Assembly: GCA_027922465.2 (NCBI GenBank)
Contig: BQMF02000263.1
Span: 372,001-436,000 of the forward strand
Direction of reading: 5' to 3'
DNA from: Turritopsis dohrnii
Taxonomy: Eukaryota; Cnidaria; Hydrozoa; Anthoathecata; Oceaniidae
Length of the DNA: 64,000 nt
A program made the translations under genes and the position numbers. This document shows positions 13,025 to 24,318 of the stretch, one piece after another (position 1 is the stretch's first letter; each line of letters opens with the position of its first letter). The notes under the pieces were generated by a model. It saw only the letters and a list, made by a program, of their open reading frames with translations. It was not told the DNA's origin and ran no database searches.

Positions 13025-13553
13025 CATCCACCAATTTCTAGCCAACAGATTTTCTCAGTGATGAGATCTTCGTCTTCCGGAACAAAACAAACTTAAGAAA
13101 GTTCACATCTTGTATGTAGCTTGTTAAATATCACTGCATAGTTGAAAATAACTTTGACCAAATGTTGTGTTGCTTTTTCTTTTATGGCATTTACCCCATA
13201 AAACCTGCTGGTATTTATTGAGTAAGCATCAACTAAAATTACAAAAGAATCGTTTTCTACACCCACTTACTTTATAGAAGATTACATTTTCTTTATAATT
13301 GGTTTTACTCATTCCTGTCATCGTAAATTTCCGTCCACGCAAAGTGGTTAGAAATCTAAACAACAAGCAGTATGCATATTTTTATCTCAAATTTTCCGAT
13401 GATTTTGGTAGTTATGCTGTTTATTCATTGGATTGGGCAATGCATGCGTTTATGGGATACATTGATACTTGAAGTATAGGAGAAAATCTATAGTTAGAAG
13501 GAAGAGGTGATTAAAGAACACCATTTGCTCGACTGCATAAATAACTTCATATA

Positions 13554-14332
13554 CTGGGTGTGCCAGAAAATGATTTGATATTGCAGGTAGCAGAAATTTT
13601 CAAATGTTTTTTTCTGAATCGTTTAGAGGAAAGCCTAACTTAAAATTTGGTGCATTACTTTTTAATTTTACTTTAAAAGTTATGACCAAAAAAACTAAAA
13701 CATCAATTTTCAAAAATGTCAAAAAAAGGCAAAAAATGAGGTTATCAAATTTATTGTAAGAAAAAGACATAAGATTTGTTTTATTCATTAAGAAATGGAT
13801 TTAATGCATTTAATTTAATGCATACTCAATACGCACCCACGTTCGTTGAGGAATCGTAAGGCGAGGCATTTTTCTCAACACATTCAAACTCTCTCTTTCT
13901 CTCTCAACGATGTATACACACAAAAAACTTTGGAAACTCTTGGTAAGACTTTGATAAAATTCATTAGAGCTTGATGCATCATGTCCCGTCATGGGAGCTC
14001 GTTAATTTAGACAAAGAAATGAAAAGAAATTAACAATAAAATAAAGAAAACATAAAGAGTGCTTTGGAGCAAAACTTTGAGCTTTAATGAATTGATAAAA
14101 GTAGTGCTTTCGTTAGGATGATTTGATACCCTCGTTTTTCGCCTTCTTTTTGGACATTTTTGAAAACTGATGTTTTAGTTTTTTTGGTTATAACTTTTGA
14201 ATCAATGAAGCAAAATTAAAAAGTAATACACAAAATTTTAAGTTAGGCTTTCCTCTACACGATTCAGAAAAATTATTTGAAAATTTTTGATATATTGAAT
14301 CAAAAAGGGTAACTTTTTTCTGGCACATCCGG
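13554..14332. mobile_element. 779-bp long-TIR MITE, mariner/Tc1-like, with transposase N-terminal remnant
   Basis: Ends are CTGGGTGTGCCAG and CTGGCACATCCGG, and inverted complementarity extends inward about 180 bases on each side. TA flanks both ends (13552-13553 and 14333-14334). The corresponding flank of laccase gene 2 lacks it, so it entered after duplication. A minus-strand frame (13810-13992) contains MPRLTIPQRTWVRIEYA, which resembles the N-terminal helix-turn-helix of IS630/mariner-type transposases; the rest of the transposase is missing. Confidence 0.85.
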
Positions 14333-16365
14333 TATAACGATTTTGCAGATCAGACTCTCCATTGAACAACGTATAGCAAAATTGACAAGTAAAATTGGCG
14401 GAGGAAGTTATTACGTATTGAAATATCGCTCACATATAGCAAATTTGGCGAAAATTTATTACTGGTTTATTTCTCTGTCTCATTTCATAATCTTTCCTGC
14501 ATCAGATCGTTATCGTTAGGTGAAAAACATTTAACTGAAATGTAATTTAAAAATTAAAATGGATTAGTCAATTAAATTGTCTTTCGAAAAAGCTTACAAG
14601 AAAGTTATTTTGCAATAGCAGGAAAAATCGTTATCGACAAATTACGCTCGATTGTGATTAGTAGGGAAGTGTAACAGTATTTCGAATAGTTCATTCATTT
14701 AACACATTATTGTTTACCACAGCGTTTTATCTGCCCCCTCATAACTAAAAGTAATTAGTCAGCACGATATAAGCACGTTAGAGTATTAAAATCCATGCGT
14801 TTGCAGTTTTTTTCTTGCTAAATATTTGTTCAGGAAGTGAGCCAATTCCCATAAACACTATGAATATGGCTACTTTTTCTATGGGTTCGTTTTGAAAACA
14901 CAACAGCACGCTGATAAGAAATAATGATTGTTTGCTTTAAGGTAATGACAAGTTAAACAAGAAAGTTGTATCTTGAATATTGTAGGATTCTCTAATTTCT
15001 GTTTTATATCACGTGGTACCACTATCAGTACCTCCGAAATCACAAATGTCTATCTTAACAATAGCCGTTTTTCAAACAACCCAACTTTGCCTCATGGCAA
15101 TACTGTATCACGATAAGTCTTTGGAATTTATAAAATTATTTAACACCAAATTGCACATAGACAAATTGTGGCCATTTTCAAAAGCATTACATTGATACGA
15201 AGCGTGTAGGATATCTGCACGTACTATTTTAATTTTTATACTTGGGTCTGAGCCTGGCTGTTCCTGATGATTTTCCAAATGTTTCAGCCTCATAGTTCCT
15301 AAACGCATTCATTATATTGCTTTAATACATATAACTCTCTAATGTTGTATTTGATTTTCATAAGTTTTGTCATGCTCACAAGTACCTTTAGTTTTTGGTT
15401 TCTTTTTTTTTTTTTAATTTTAGCAATTTCTTAATATCTTTTCTTAGCATATTAGCGCGTACAGTTCTTTAGCAGTTCTTTATTTTTCAAGCTTTTTTCA
15501 ACCTCAAGTTTCTTATTAGGGTGTTCCTTATAAGAAAACGTGTATAGGCGAAATAACGGTGGTTAAAAAATGGGAACGGCAAAGCGGAGAGGCTAGGCAG
15601 TGCACTACTGCAGGTGTTGATATGTACTAATTATAACGAACTAGAAATTAAATATATGAAATAGAATCGAGTGAAATATTATCAAAGAATCTTCAAAATA
15701 AAAAAAGTATACATCATAAGTTTGACAGATATAGTATCTCTGAAGCCCATCGTAAATTCATTGGAATTTATTCAAGATTTGACAAAATTGAGTATGTTAT
15801 TCGTTAATCACAAATAATAGGACTTAAAGTTATATAGAATGAGGGCTCTTGCATATTCTAGATTTTCGTTTTGCACAGGCTAAACTTCAATAATAGAAAT
15901 CGTGAGAATACTTGAATGCAAGAATATCTAAGTAGGAGTTCTGTAACAGACCCAATTTTGCACAAAATTTTCATCTGCGAGTAGAAAAAACAACGTTGCT
16001 TTTTTTCTAAGGAAAATTCCAATTAGAGGGCAGGAATCATTGAAAAATAATAGCTTTGAAAATGATGTCGATTTTCTCTTGATTTAGATATTTCCGCAAT
16101 CTAGACAATGCTTCCGTTTTCAATGATGGTTGATAATAAAACTGTGACACATAGCTCATCTAACAATTTCAGACCTTCAAATGTCCACGGTGTAAATCTC
16201 TTAAGCATAAGGTTTTGAACATTTACCTTGTTCTTCCAATCAGTATTTTAAGAGCTTTCATCGAAAACTTTGATGGTCTCAAATTATTCGATTCTGATTT
16301 GCCTTACCATGCTTAAATGTGTGAAACTTAACTTTTTTTCTGTCAATGTCCGATTTTGAAATATT
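14333..16365. other. duplicated 5' flank of laccase gene 1, then spacer to gene 2
   Basis: From 12897 to about 15660 (minus the MITE) the sequence aligns with 19588-21215 plus 23188-23830 near gene 2; for example AAAGTTATTTTGCAATAG and CACAGCGTTTTAT are shared in order. 15660-16310 is spacer with no frame of note. An arm CATCTAACAATTTCAGACC at about 16157 is related to the foldback at 33473-33632. Confidence 0.65.
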
Positions 16366-19300
16366 TTAAAAATTGCGGCAAATTGGAAAGTCTGTTGGAG
16401 GCTTGGGAATCTGCTCGATGGCTTCTGACAAAACCATGGCCATTCCTTCAAGTACATGCGTTTCTATATGACAATGTAAAAACCATTTCCCAGGATTATC
16501 AGATCGAATACGAACAACTGCATAGGCACCCGTTGGAATATTTATCGTGTCCTTCCTTATAGGATTCACTAAATTTAAACCGGGGACATTCCCGTTATTC
16601 CAAGCTGGATTTTTCCACCTAGGATTATTACAAAAGTTTTTGGGTGTACTTCCACAATCCACATCTTCGTGTACCTTGCTGCCATTGCTTGCATACTCCA
16701 TTTTTAAAACGTAAAAACTATGACCATGTAGATGAATGGGATGTCCTATCACACTTCCATTTCCCATGTTAAGAAACACCAATTGGATGGTTTTTCTGAA
16801 AGGAACATTTATCTCATAGTTACATTGGCAGAGTTTATCATCACCACAGTCTGCTATGCTGCAATCGTATCTTTCAATTTCATTATTTTGCGTTAAAGAG
16901 TTGGCAGTTGGGAATTCATAAATCCTTCCATTAACTACTGCGGGATTGACGGTTAGTGGTGGTCCCGGCAAAACGAAATTCAAGAAATGTTCTTGACTGT
17001 CTGACTCATATGCGGGTGGAAGGTCTTGATATTGTCTTCTCAGGTCAGTGATTAGTAAGCAGCTAATATGCTGACTGGCAGGATAAGATAGAAGTGGACA
17101 ATTCAGAACCCAGCACTGATTAGCACTTGTACATTGTGCGCGGCTTGTGGTTGGGTCAGCGTTCATTGCTGCTCCATCGTAATGAAGAATCGCGTTGACA
17201 TATGCGCCCTCATCGGGCAGAATCGTTGGGAGAAAAGGCTAAAAATATAAAAATCCTTTCCTTAATACTTAAAGCATACAACATTGACTTTCGGTTGAAT
17301 TTTAGCTCACTATATTACTATAAAGCCCATTAGGACATAAGAGTATCTATGAGTTCTGCGAAAACCCAAACGTGGAGAGTCGAGTCGAAAGCTGAGTTTG
17401 CACAAAAAACACATGAATATTGACTTAAAACATTCGCTCAATGAATTGATATAGCGTGCAAAAGAAACAGCTGAGATGGTGGCTGACAAAACGAGAGTAA
17501 AATCAAAGCAAACAAGGGCCTTTCCTTCAGAACTTTTTCAGATATTTAACTTTATTGAAACGTTTTCAGTGTATCCAGTTATAAATGACATTAAAGATAC
17601 TTGAGATATTACAAAGAATGGATCTTCCTTAGAATTATATCATCAAAGGTGTTTTTCATCTTATTGCACACATTTCCCTTAAACGTTTTGTGATCGTGAA
17701 AGAAGCACTAGAAAACGGCGTAATTTACGTAATGTATGTCGATTCAGAAATGGTACAAAAATTCTTACATTTATACTTGTTGCTCGTATCCAGTAATTTT
17801 TCACTTCCTGATCAGCCGTTAGTAAAAAGTCATATCTTTCTCCTGGTGTTATAATAAATGATTCAACGACAACTGGTTCTACATCATACCCATCAGAAGC
17901 AACAATAGTAAGTAAATGATTATCTACTGAAATTCGTAATCCGTACGTTCCGCCAGTACCAATCACTCGAAATCTATACGTTCCTCCTTTGATGACTTTG
18001 TATACAGTTAAAGGTGCTTCTGATCTGACATCTAGAGAAGAAAGAACAATCAACACTAATCTCAACAACTCACACAAAGAAAGAATGATTCAATTAGAAA
18101 AAACATACTTGTCACAACATTGGTGTATCTTCCTCGTCCTTCTATTAAACCACTAACAAATGGCACTCCGAACACGCGTCTTCCATTTTCAAAAAAACCT
18201 TCTTGAGTCTTAATGAAAGTCTGAAATGCAAAAAATTCCTGATATGTAAACAGCACGGTTATCGTTACATGTAAACCTCTCTTGAGAAAGGGTTAATAAG
18301 AGACTTACATCTTCGGCGGCTTCATGATCCCAGTCTCCAACTGTCATAATCATATCAATTGGTTGTGTAGCTTGACTGTTTGGTCTCCCTTTTATAATGA
18401 GAGCTCCAAACACACCATTCATTCTTTGCGCACCAACATGACTATGGTACCAATACGTACCATTTTGTTGTGCCTAAACCAAAAAGTTTATCTAATTTTG
18501 ATATTCCCTATTTTTTATACCTCTTGGTTTCTTGCTGTTTAGTCAGAATTTCCATTATCAAACAACTGTTAAAATGATGATTAAACGCGCTTTTCTGAAT
18601 TCTTGAAGCGTCAGTCTCATTCTTGTTGAAGCTTAATTCTGCATTAAGTAGTTGATACCTCCAAACATCTATTTCATGGACTAGCTATTCTCCCTATCTG
18701 ACATATTTCAATGTCAGCATTTCTGCAATAATGTTTTAAACTTGTTCACCCTGTTTAGTGTGCTGAGCATTGTTGAGAAAGCGTGTAGCTTTTGATTTTC
18801 AATGTTAATATAAAACGTGGAATAAAGTTTTTTACCTTGAATCTATATGTAAACGTCTGACCAAATAAGATTGGACATTGGGTGATCATTCCAACTCCAT
18901 CCATAAATGGTGTTCCCCTCTGATGAAGTCCATGCCAATGCATCGTTACAGTATCACTTAAAAGTTCATTTTTAACGTGTACAACTAAATTTTGTCCTTC
19001 ATGCACGATTATTGGTGGACCAGGTATGGTTCCGTTGACAGCTATGACAGTACGATAAAAACCGTCAACCGATATCACATCATCAATTGGTATCTAAACA
19101 TGAAAGGTATGGTTGCCTTTTAGCGGCTTTCAGTTCTTACAAACAAATCGTTCAAATATACCTTTTACCATCGGGTAAAATTGTCAAAAGGTGACTTAGA
19201 AGAGCATTTTTTTTATTGACACAGTGTGCATATTTACTTAGAAACGTACTCTTTCATATTGATTTTCAACAAATTTGCTATAACATAGCTATAAGCATGT

Positions 19301-19569
19301 CTATGCATTAGTTTCTAATCTAATTGCTGCCAGTTTAAGTGTTTTACCTCAGTAGTGAAGTTGTTCGGAAACTCGTCGTACTTAAACAATTTACCATTCG
19401 ACGCATAGACTAGATTTGATTTGTAAACCATTGTGACAGTTCTTTTTATGGTAAGCCAGTATTCACATGGGTCTTGGTTCGGGGAACACTCCTTATACGA
19501 ACCATCGATTGGTGTATTCATTGCAATGCTAAATCCAACTAGCACGCATATTTGATAAATTTTCAACAT
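16366..19569 (-). CDS. laccase-type multicopper oxidase, gene 2
   Basis: Six exons with splice positions identical to gene 1: 19348-19569, 18836-19093, 18309-18473, 18109-18220, 17769-18031 and 16366-17238; predicted 630 residues. Copper motifs HWHGLHQ, WYHSHVGAQ, HPIHLHGHSF and HCHIETHVLEGM are all intact, so the enzyme should be active. The start is set by alignment with gene 1; an upstream in-frame ATG at 19587 would add six residues not possible in gene 1. The reading frame stops right after NF, about 19 codons earlier than gene 1, where TAT in gene 1 is TAA here; the sequence past the stop is still recognisably homologous. This removes only the C-terminal tail beyond the last copper motif. 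Exons and introns are highly similar to gene 1, indicating a recent tandem duplication. Confidence 0.92.
19169..19280. mobile_element. foldback MITE (CCAGTGGGC family) in intron 1 of laccase gene 2
   Basis: Degenerate orthologous copy of the insertion in gene 1 intron 1, recognisable by GGGTAAAATTGTCAAAA, GAAGAGCATTTTTTTTATTG and TTGATTTTCAACAA. Confidence 0.6.
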
Positions 19570-19699
19570 GTTTGTGTAAATATACATTCAACTGCAAAGA
19601 AAGATAACATGGAAAATAAGAAAATCCTTACAAACTGATAGTTCTACTTATCATTCCTATCCTGATAAGTAATGATCAGTTTATGTTATAGACTATGTT

Positions 19700-19709
19700 A
19701 TACTATATA
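19700..19709 (-). promoter_or_regulatory. TATA-box-like element of laccase gene 2
   Basis: TATATAGTAT on the minus strand about 130 bases above the start codon, conserved with gene 1 (13015-13024). Confidence 0.4.
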
Positions 19710-21215
19710 CATCTACCAATTCTAAACAACAGCATTTCTTTGTTAAATGGTCTTCAACAAAAAAAATTTAAGAAAACTTCCATTATGTATCTAGCTTGTT
19801 CAATATCACTGGATACACTTGATGCATAGTTGAATATTATTTTGAACAAGTGTTGTGTTGCTTCTTCTTTTATGGCCTTTTCCATTTAAAAACTGCTGGT
19901 ATTTGTTGAGTAAGCATAATCTAAAATTACGAAAAAATCGGTCACTACACCAGCTGACTTCATAAAGATTGCATTTCCTTCATAATTGATTTTAGGCATT
20001 CCTGTCAGCATCAATTTCCGTCCACGCACAGTGAATTGTAAATCTAGACAACAATGCAAGACAAAGATGACGTTATTTGAAAGTACTGGCAATACTGATT
20101 CACCATATTTGGCAAAATATTCATCCTGAATGAAATGAATGGAGATGGAGGTCAGTAGAAGCCTTCAATTTTTGTACTATGACAAGCAACAGCAAGTTTA
20201 TGCACCTGAACTTCTTATACCCAGAACATTACAACATTAAAACACGAAAAAGCCAGATATCAAGTCAGGTTGTAGCAAAGAAAGTCGAAATTCAACCTAG
20301 ATGACACATTGAAAGAACATGCTGAAGAATTTATTTCAAACTTCCCAATGATTTCGGCATTGCTGTTGAGTTATTAGGTTGGCCAATGTATACGTTTATG
20401 GGATACATTAATACTTGAAGTAGCGGAGGAAATTAGATACTAGGCATTGAATTATTGTTCAAATATGGCGAATTTGGCGAATACTATTTATAGATGCAAT
20501 TTATATATAGCCAATTGGGCGAAATTATTTTACTGTTTTATTCTTTGACTCATTTCCTAAACTTTTTTTCAGTTAGAAAAATTGTTATCGTCAAGAAGAA
20601 AAACTAAAATTAAATTCAAACTTTAAAATGGATTAGTCAATTAAGTTGTCTGTCGAAGTAGTATTCAAGAAAGTTATTTTGCAATAGAACATCGTTATCG
20701 ACAAATTTTGCTGGATCATCATTAGTAGGGAGGTGCAAAAGTATTTCCAATGACTCATTCATCTGACACATTTTTGTTTAACACAGCGTTTTATTTTGCC
20801 CCTCTTAACTGAAGGTGATTAGTCAGCATGACGTAAGCATACTTAAATATTAAAATCCTCGTGGTTTTAGTTTGTTTTCGGATGGATGAACTTTCTCTTT
20901 TTATTTCCCTATCTATATTTTTTTTTGACTTTATAAGTATATTACACAAAAATACGTACAAGCACACAAGCAACCCCTATCCTCGCAAGGCACAGAGTGA
21001 TATCTCGCTATCTATCCACCAAGTATCTTGTTCAGGAAGTGAACCAATTCTCACACAAATTTACTTGTGATGGCTATGGCTACTTCTTTTCTAGGTCAGC
21101 ACACTAACAGCAAATAAACATGTTTTGCTTTCAGGTAAAGATAAGGTAAAGAAGAAATCTGTATCTTGAATGCTATGAAATTAAACTATTCTCTGATTTT
21201 CTGTTTTATGCGGTA
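19710..21215. other. duplicated 5' flank of laccase gene 2
   Basis: Aligns with 13025-15011 of the gene 1 flank apart from the MITE at 13554-14332, which is absent here, and about 250 bases near 20060-20330 that have no partner in the other copy. The homology breaks near 21215, where the pogo element begins, and resumes at about 23188. Confidence 0.65.
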
Positions 21216-22513
21216 CCTTTTAAGGTATCCGTGATCTGTTTTGAGGTTAAGTGCACAACCCTTAAATGAATCAATTATGAGATCCTTTGAAAGTTTTTGC
21301 CATGCATTTATAATCCATTCGACTACCATGCGTCGCGGAGCAGGTTTCATATTCCCTGCCGCAGTAAACTGATTTGCAAGCCATTCATCATACATCTCGG
21401 TGACATAGCCTTTGAAGGATTTGTTCCAATAAACATCTGGAGCCTGGATGTATTTAGTACACCCTCCAGGTACCAGGGCACTTTCAACTTTCATTTCTTT
21501 TAATGACAGTTTGACCTTATCCGTCATGTGGGCTTCAAATGTGTCCCATACAAGAAGCCATTTCCGGAACGCAAATGAACCAACTATTTCTTGACACCAC
21601 TGAATAGTTAGCTGCTCATTCATCCAGCCTACAACACATTTGGTTTTGTATTCCTTATTTAAAGCTGCAGACTCACGCTTAGCGCCACCAAAAACAATGA
21701 ATGGTCTCAGCTTTGTACCATCTGCTTTGGCGGCAAGACACACGCTGACTCGTACCTTCTCGTGGCCGGTAGTTTTAAGTGTGACATCTTTCTGACCAGT
21801 TTTATTCATCGTAGTGTTGCTCACTATGTCAGCCCAAACCGGCGTTTCGTCCATGGCAATGATATCAGAAGGGTTGAAATCAATTTTGAGAGCCAATCTT
21901 CGAATTGAAAAGGTGAATAACAAAGGTCACCAATTTGTTAATGAGTTGAGCCGGATCCTTCTGAGCTGTTGTTGTACGCCGTCTAAAGATGAAATGGACA
22001 ATACACGTTCAGATATACACTACTCTCGATAAGTGGAACCTCCACGGAACCGTAGAAAATGGTTCCACTTATCGAATGTTCCACTTATCGAGGGTTTCAC
22101 TTATCTTAAGGAACTGATGATCACCTAAAATGGACAAAGATTTACCTAAATATAGAAATTGTGCTTACCTGCATGAGAGACAATGTCTCTTCATAAATTT
22201 CTGTAGCCAACCACAACTCGCCACAAAAGAATCTTTCTTTGTGCTATCTTCGCCACGCATTTCGTCAAACATTGACTTGGCTTTAAACATGATCAACTTC
22301 TGCGGGACACGAAGCATGTTACTGCGTTTTTCTAAGATCCACTTTAACAAGTCTTCTTCCAGCTGCTCATCCGTCAATTTTTTTCCTGCTCCATCCAGTC
22401 TCTTGCGCTTAGATTTCATTGTCACAATCTTATCCTTTTTCTGCCTCCATTCTCTAACTCTTTTCACATCTATGTGGAACTTTACAGCAGCACCTCGGTT
22501 TGAATTCCAACTT
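21216..22513 (-). pseudogene. pogo/Tigger-type transposase, degenerate
   Basis: Two minus-strand exons. The upstream one (about 22167-22513) encodes a DNA-binding helix-turn-helix region (HIDVKRVREW near its start) and a CENP-B-like stretch ending HCLSC; an acceptor precedes it at about 22513 and a donor GTAAGC follows at 22161-22166. The second (about 21216-21979) starts RRTTTAQKDPAQLINKL, suffers a frameshift near 21918, then carries the DDE catalytic core: MDETPVW, LLVWDTFEAH, and APDVYWNKSFK. Transposases of this family cut and paste DNA at TA sites. The first exon is missing and the C-terminus runs into host flank sequence after LNLKTD. With the frameshift it is a dead copy. Confidence 0.85.
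21980..22160 (-). other. intron of the pogo transposase with internal foldback
   Basis: The GT-AG interval between the two transposase exons contains CTCGATAAGTGGAACC at about 22023 and inverted GGTTCCACTTATCGA at about 22058, followed by another TTCCACTTATCGAG and a degenerate third. These look like transposon-end or transposase-binding repeats rather than ordinary intron sequence. Confidence 0.6.
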
Positions 22514-22537
22514 CTGCACAGAATCAAATTTAGAAGT

Positions 22538-22966
22538 GTCCTGCGAGGTCACCATGTTTATAAAAGTAATTGGACACCAGTTTTCAACGAAAAATTATCA
22601 GCAAAACCAGATTCTAGAGAAGAAGCAAGGGAATATGACAAGTTTGCAATTGGAATTTATAAGGAAATGGAAGATGGAGAAGATGAGTTGGTTGGCCATG
22701 TACCCTTAGAGTTATCTAGTTTACTTTATCATTTCCTAAATGCTGACACAGTTCACTTCATAAAGGTCACTGTCATTGGAAAGCGAAAAAGGGAGATTGG
22801 GTTAGTAGTTCCCGCAAAATTTGACTGCTACACTTCCAACAAAAAAATTTCAACGGTACTGGACGAGCAGCTAAGCAAGCGAAAGGACAAATTTAAGACT
22901 CTTGAAGTTTATCACAAGAAAAAAAAAATTTATCTCAAATTTCCATACTTATTTTTGAATATTTGA
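22538..22966 (+). pseudogene. HIRAN-like domain fragment associated with the transposon
   Basis: On the plus strand, head to head with the transposase. The frame reads VLRGHHVYKSNWTPV, then GHVPLELSSLLYHFL and FIKVTVIGKRKR, the order of conserved blocks in HIRAN-like domains (family feature: binding of DNA ends or stalled forks) that are common in transposon-linked genes of invertebrates. An acceptor-like AATTTAG precedes it at about 22525-22531. It ends after a lysine-rich tail near an A-run at 22919. No start codon of its own can be defined, so it is probably a terminal exon or broken copy. Function is inferred only from family resemblance. Confidence 0.55.
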
Positions 22967-23051
22967 AAAAACGATATGTATGTTACATGTGATATGTCAT
23001 TTCTAAATCGTTTGTTTCTTCCTTGTTCCTTGTTCCCTTTCTGCTGAAAAT

Positions 23052-23188
23052 GTAATATTTCTAATAAACGCCCCTTCTTAGGGGGCGTTAATAAGAGGGC
23101 GCGTCTATTTAGTATTTCGCTTTAAAAGGGGGCGTTTATTAGAGGGGCGTTAAAAAGAAGGGGGCATTTATTGGAGGATTTACGGTAA
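23052..23188. repeat. transposon terminus with GGGGGCGTTTATTAG subterminal repeats
   Basis: Repeated GGGGGCGTT(T/A)ATTAGAGG motifs in both orientations end at GGAGGATTTACGGTAA (about 23173-23188). Immediately after, homology to the laccase gene 1 flank resumes (from the CCGTTTTTCAAACAAC stretch), so this is the right end of the insertion. The matching left end is not visible at about 21215, which suggests that end was lost. Confidence 0.65.
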
Positions 23189-24318
23189 CCCGTTTTTCAA
23201 ACAACTCAACTTTGCCTCATTGCAATGCTGTTTCACGATAAGTTCCTTTGAATTTACAAAATTCTTTTACAGCAAATTGCACACAGACAAATAGTGGCCT
23301 TTTTCAACAGTATCACATTCATACAAAAGGTATAGGATATCCACACTTTTCTCTATAAGGAACCTATACTTGTCTGTAAGCCTGCCGTTCCTAATGTCTT
23401 TTCAAATGTTTCAGCCTCATAGTTCCTAAACGCATTCATTGTATTGCTTTAATACTTATACCTCTCTAATGTTGCATTTGGTTTTCATAAACTTTTTCAT
23501 ACTCACAAGTACCTTTAGTTTTTGTTTTTAGTAGTTTATATTTGTTTCGTTTTTTAAAAAATGCGAATTTAGTTTCTTATTTTCTTGTTTTTGAATTTCA
23601 GGCTGACCAGTTGCTTAGCAGTTCCTAAATTTTCTAGCTTTTTCAGCTTCAAGTTCCCAATTACGGTGTTCCTTATAAGAAAACGTGTATAGACGAAATA
23701 GCTGTGGTTAAAAAACTGGGAAGTGCATAAAGGCAAGGCAAAGCAAGGAAGAGAGACAGTGCACTACTACAGGAGTTAATGTATACAATTACAACTAGAA
23801 ACTAAATATATAAAATAGTTATAAAACGTATAAATATAAAAGTGGGTATCACAGATTTTATCAGGTCCTTGAAGCGCATCGGTGTTATAAGTTTTCCTCC
23901 AAAAAAAAATTGAAGTTCGAATTGTTTCATGACCACACCTCTAAACAAATATTAGGAAAATGCTAATTAAGTACAAACAAAATGGTACATTCAAAAGTCA
24001 TTACGATAGTTAAAAATTTTTTTGTATTAAAATAACTTATCAATTCCTTATATACAAAATTTGGCAAAAATATGATACAAAGCGGTTAGTTTGAAACCAA
24101 ACAAAGGAACACAAAACATTATATTTGAAATTGACATATCCTTAATAAAGGCTTGAAGAGTTTATATGCGTAGAGGGTTCATAAGTTAGTGGAATAAATT
24201 TTAATATGGTGTTCTAACTGCTTTTACAGAGTGCTTTTGACAATATTAAAGCCGATGAGGCAACGACCCTTGATATCAATCATTGGAAATTATAGCATGG
24301 ATGCTATATGTTCAATCA
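23189..24318. other. duplicated flank remainder and 3' region of laccase gene 3
   Basis: 23189-23830 matches 15061-15660 of the gene 1 flank. The rest is the 3' side of gene 3, without a supported coding frame. Confidence 0.55.

Noticed and set aside
22130..22500. Long plus-strand frame before the HIRAN region as its own N-terminus
   Set aside because: This part is the antisense of the transposase exon; only the segment from about 22538 has HIRAN character.
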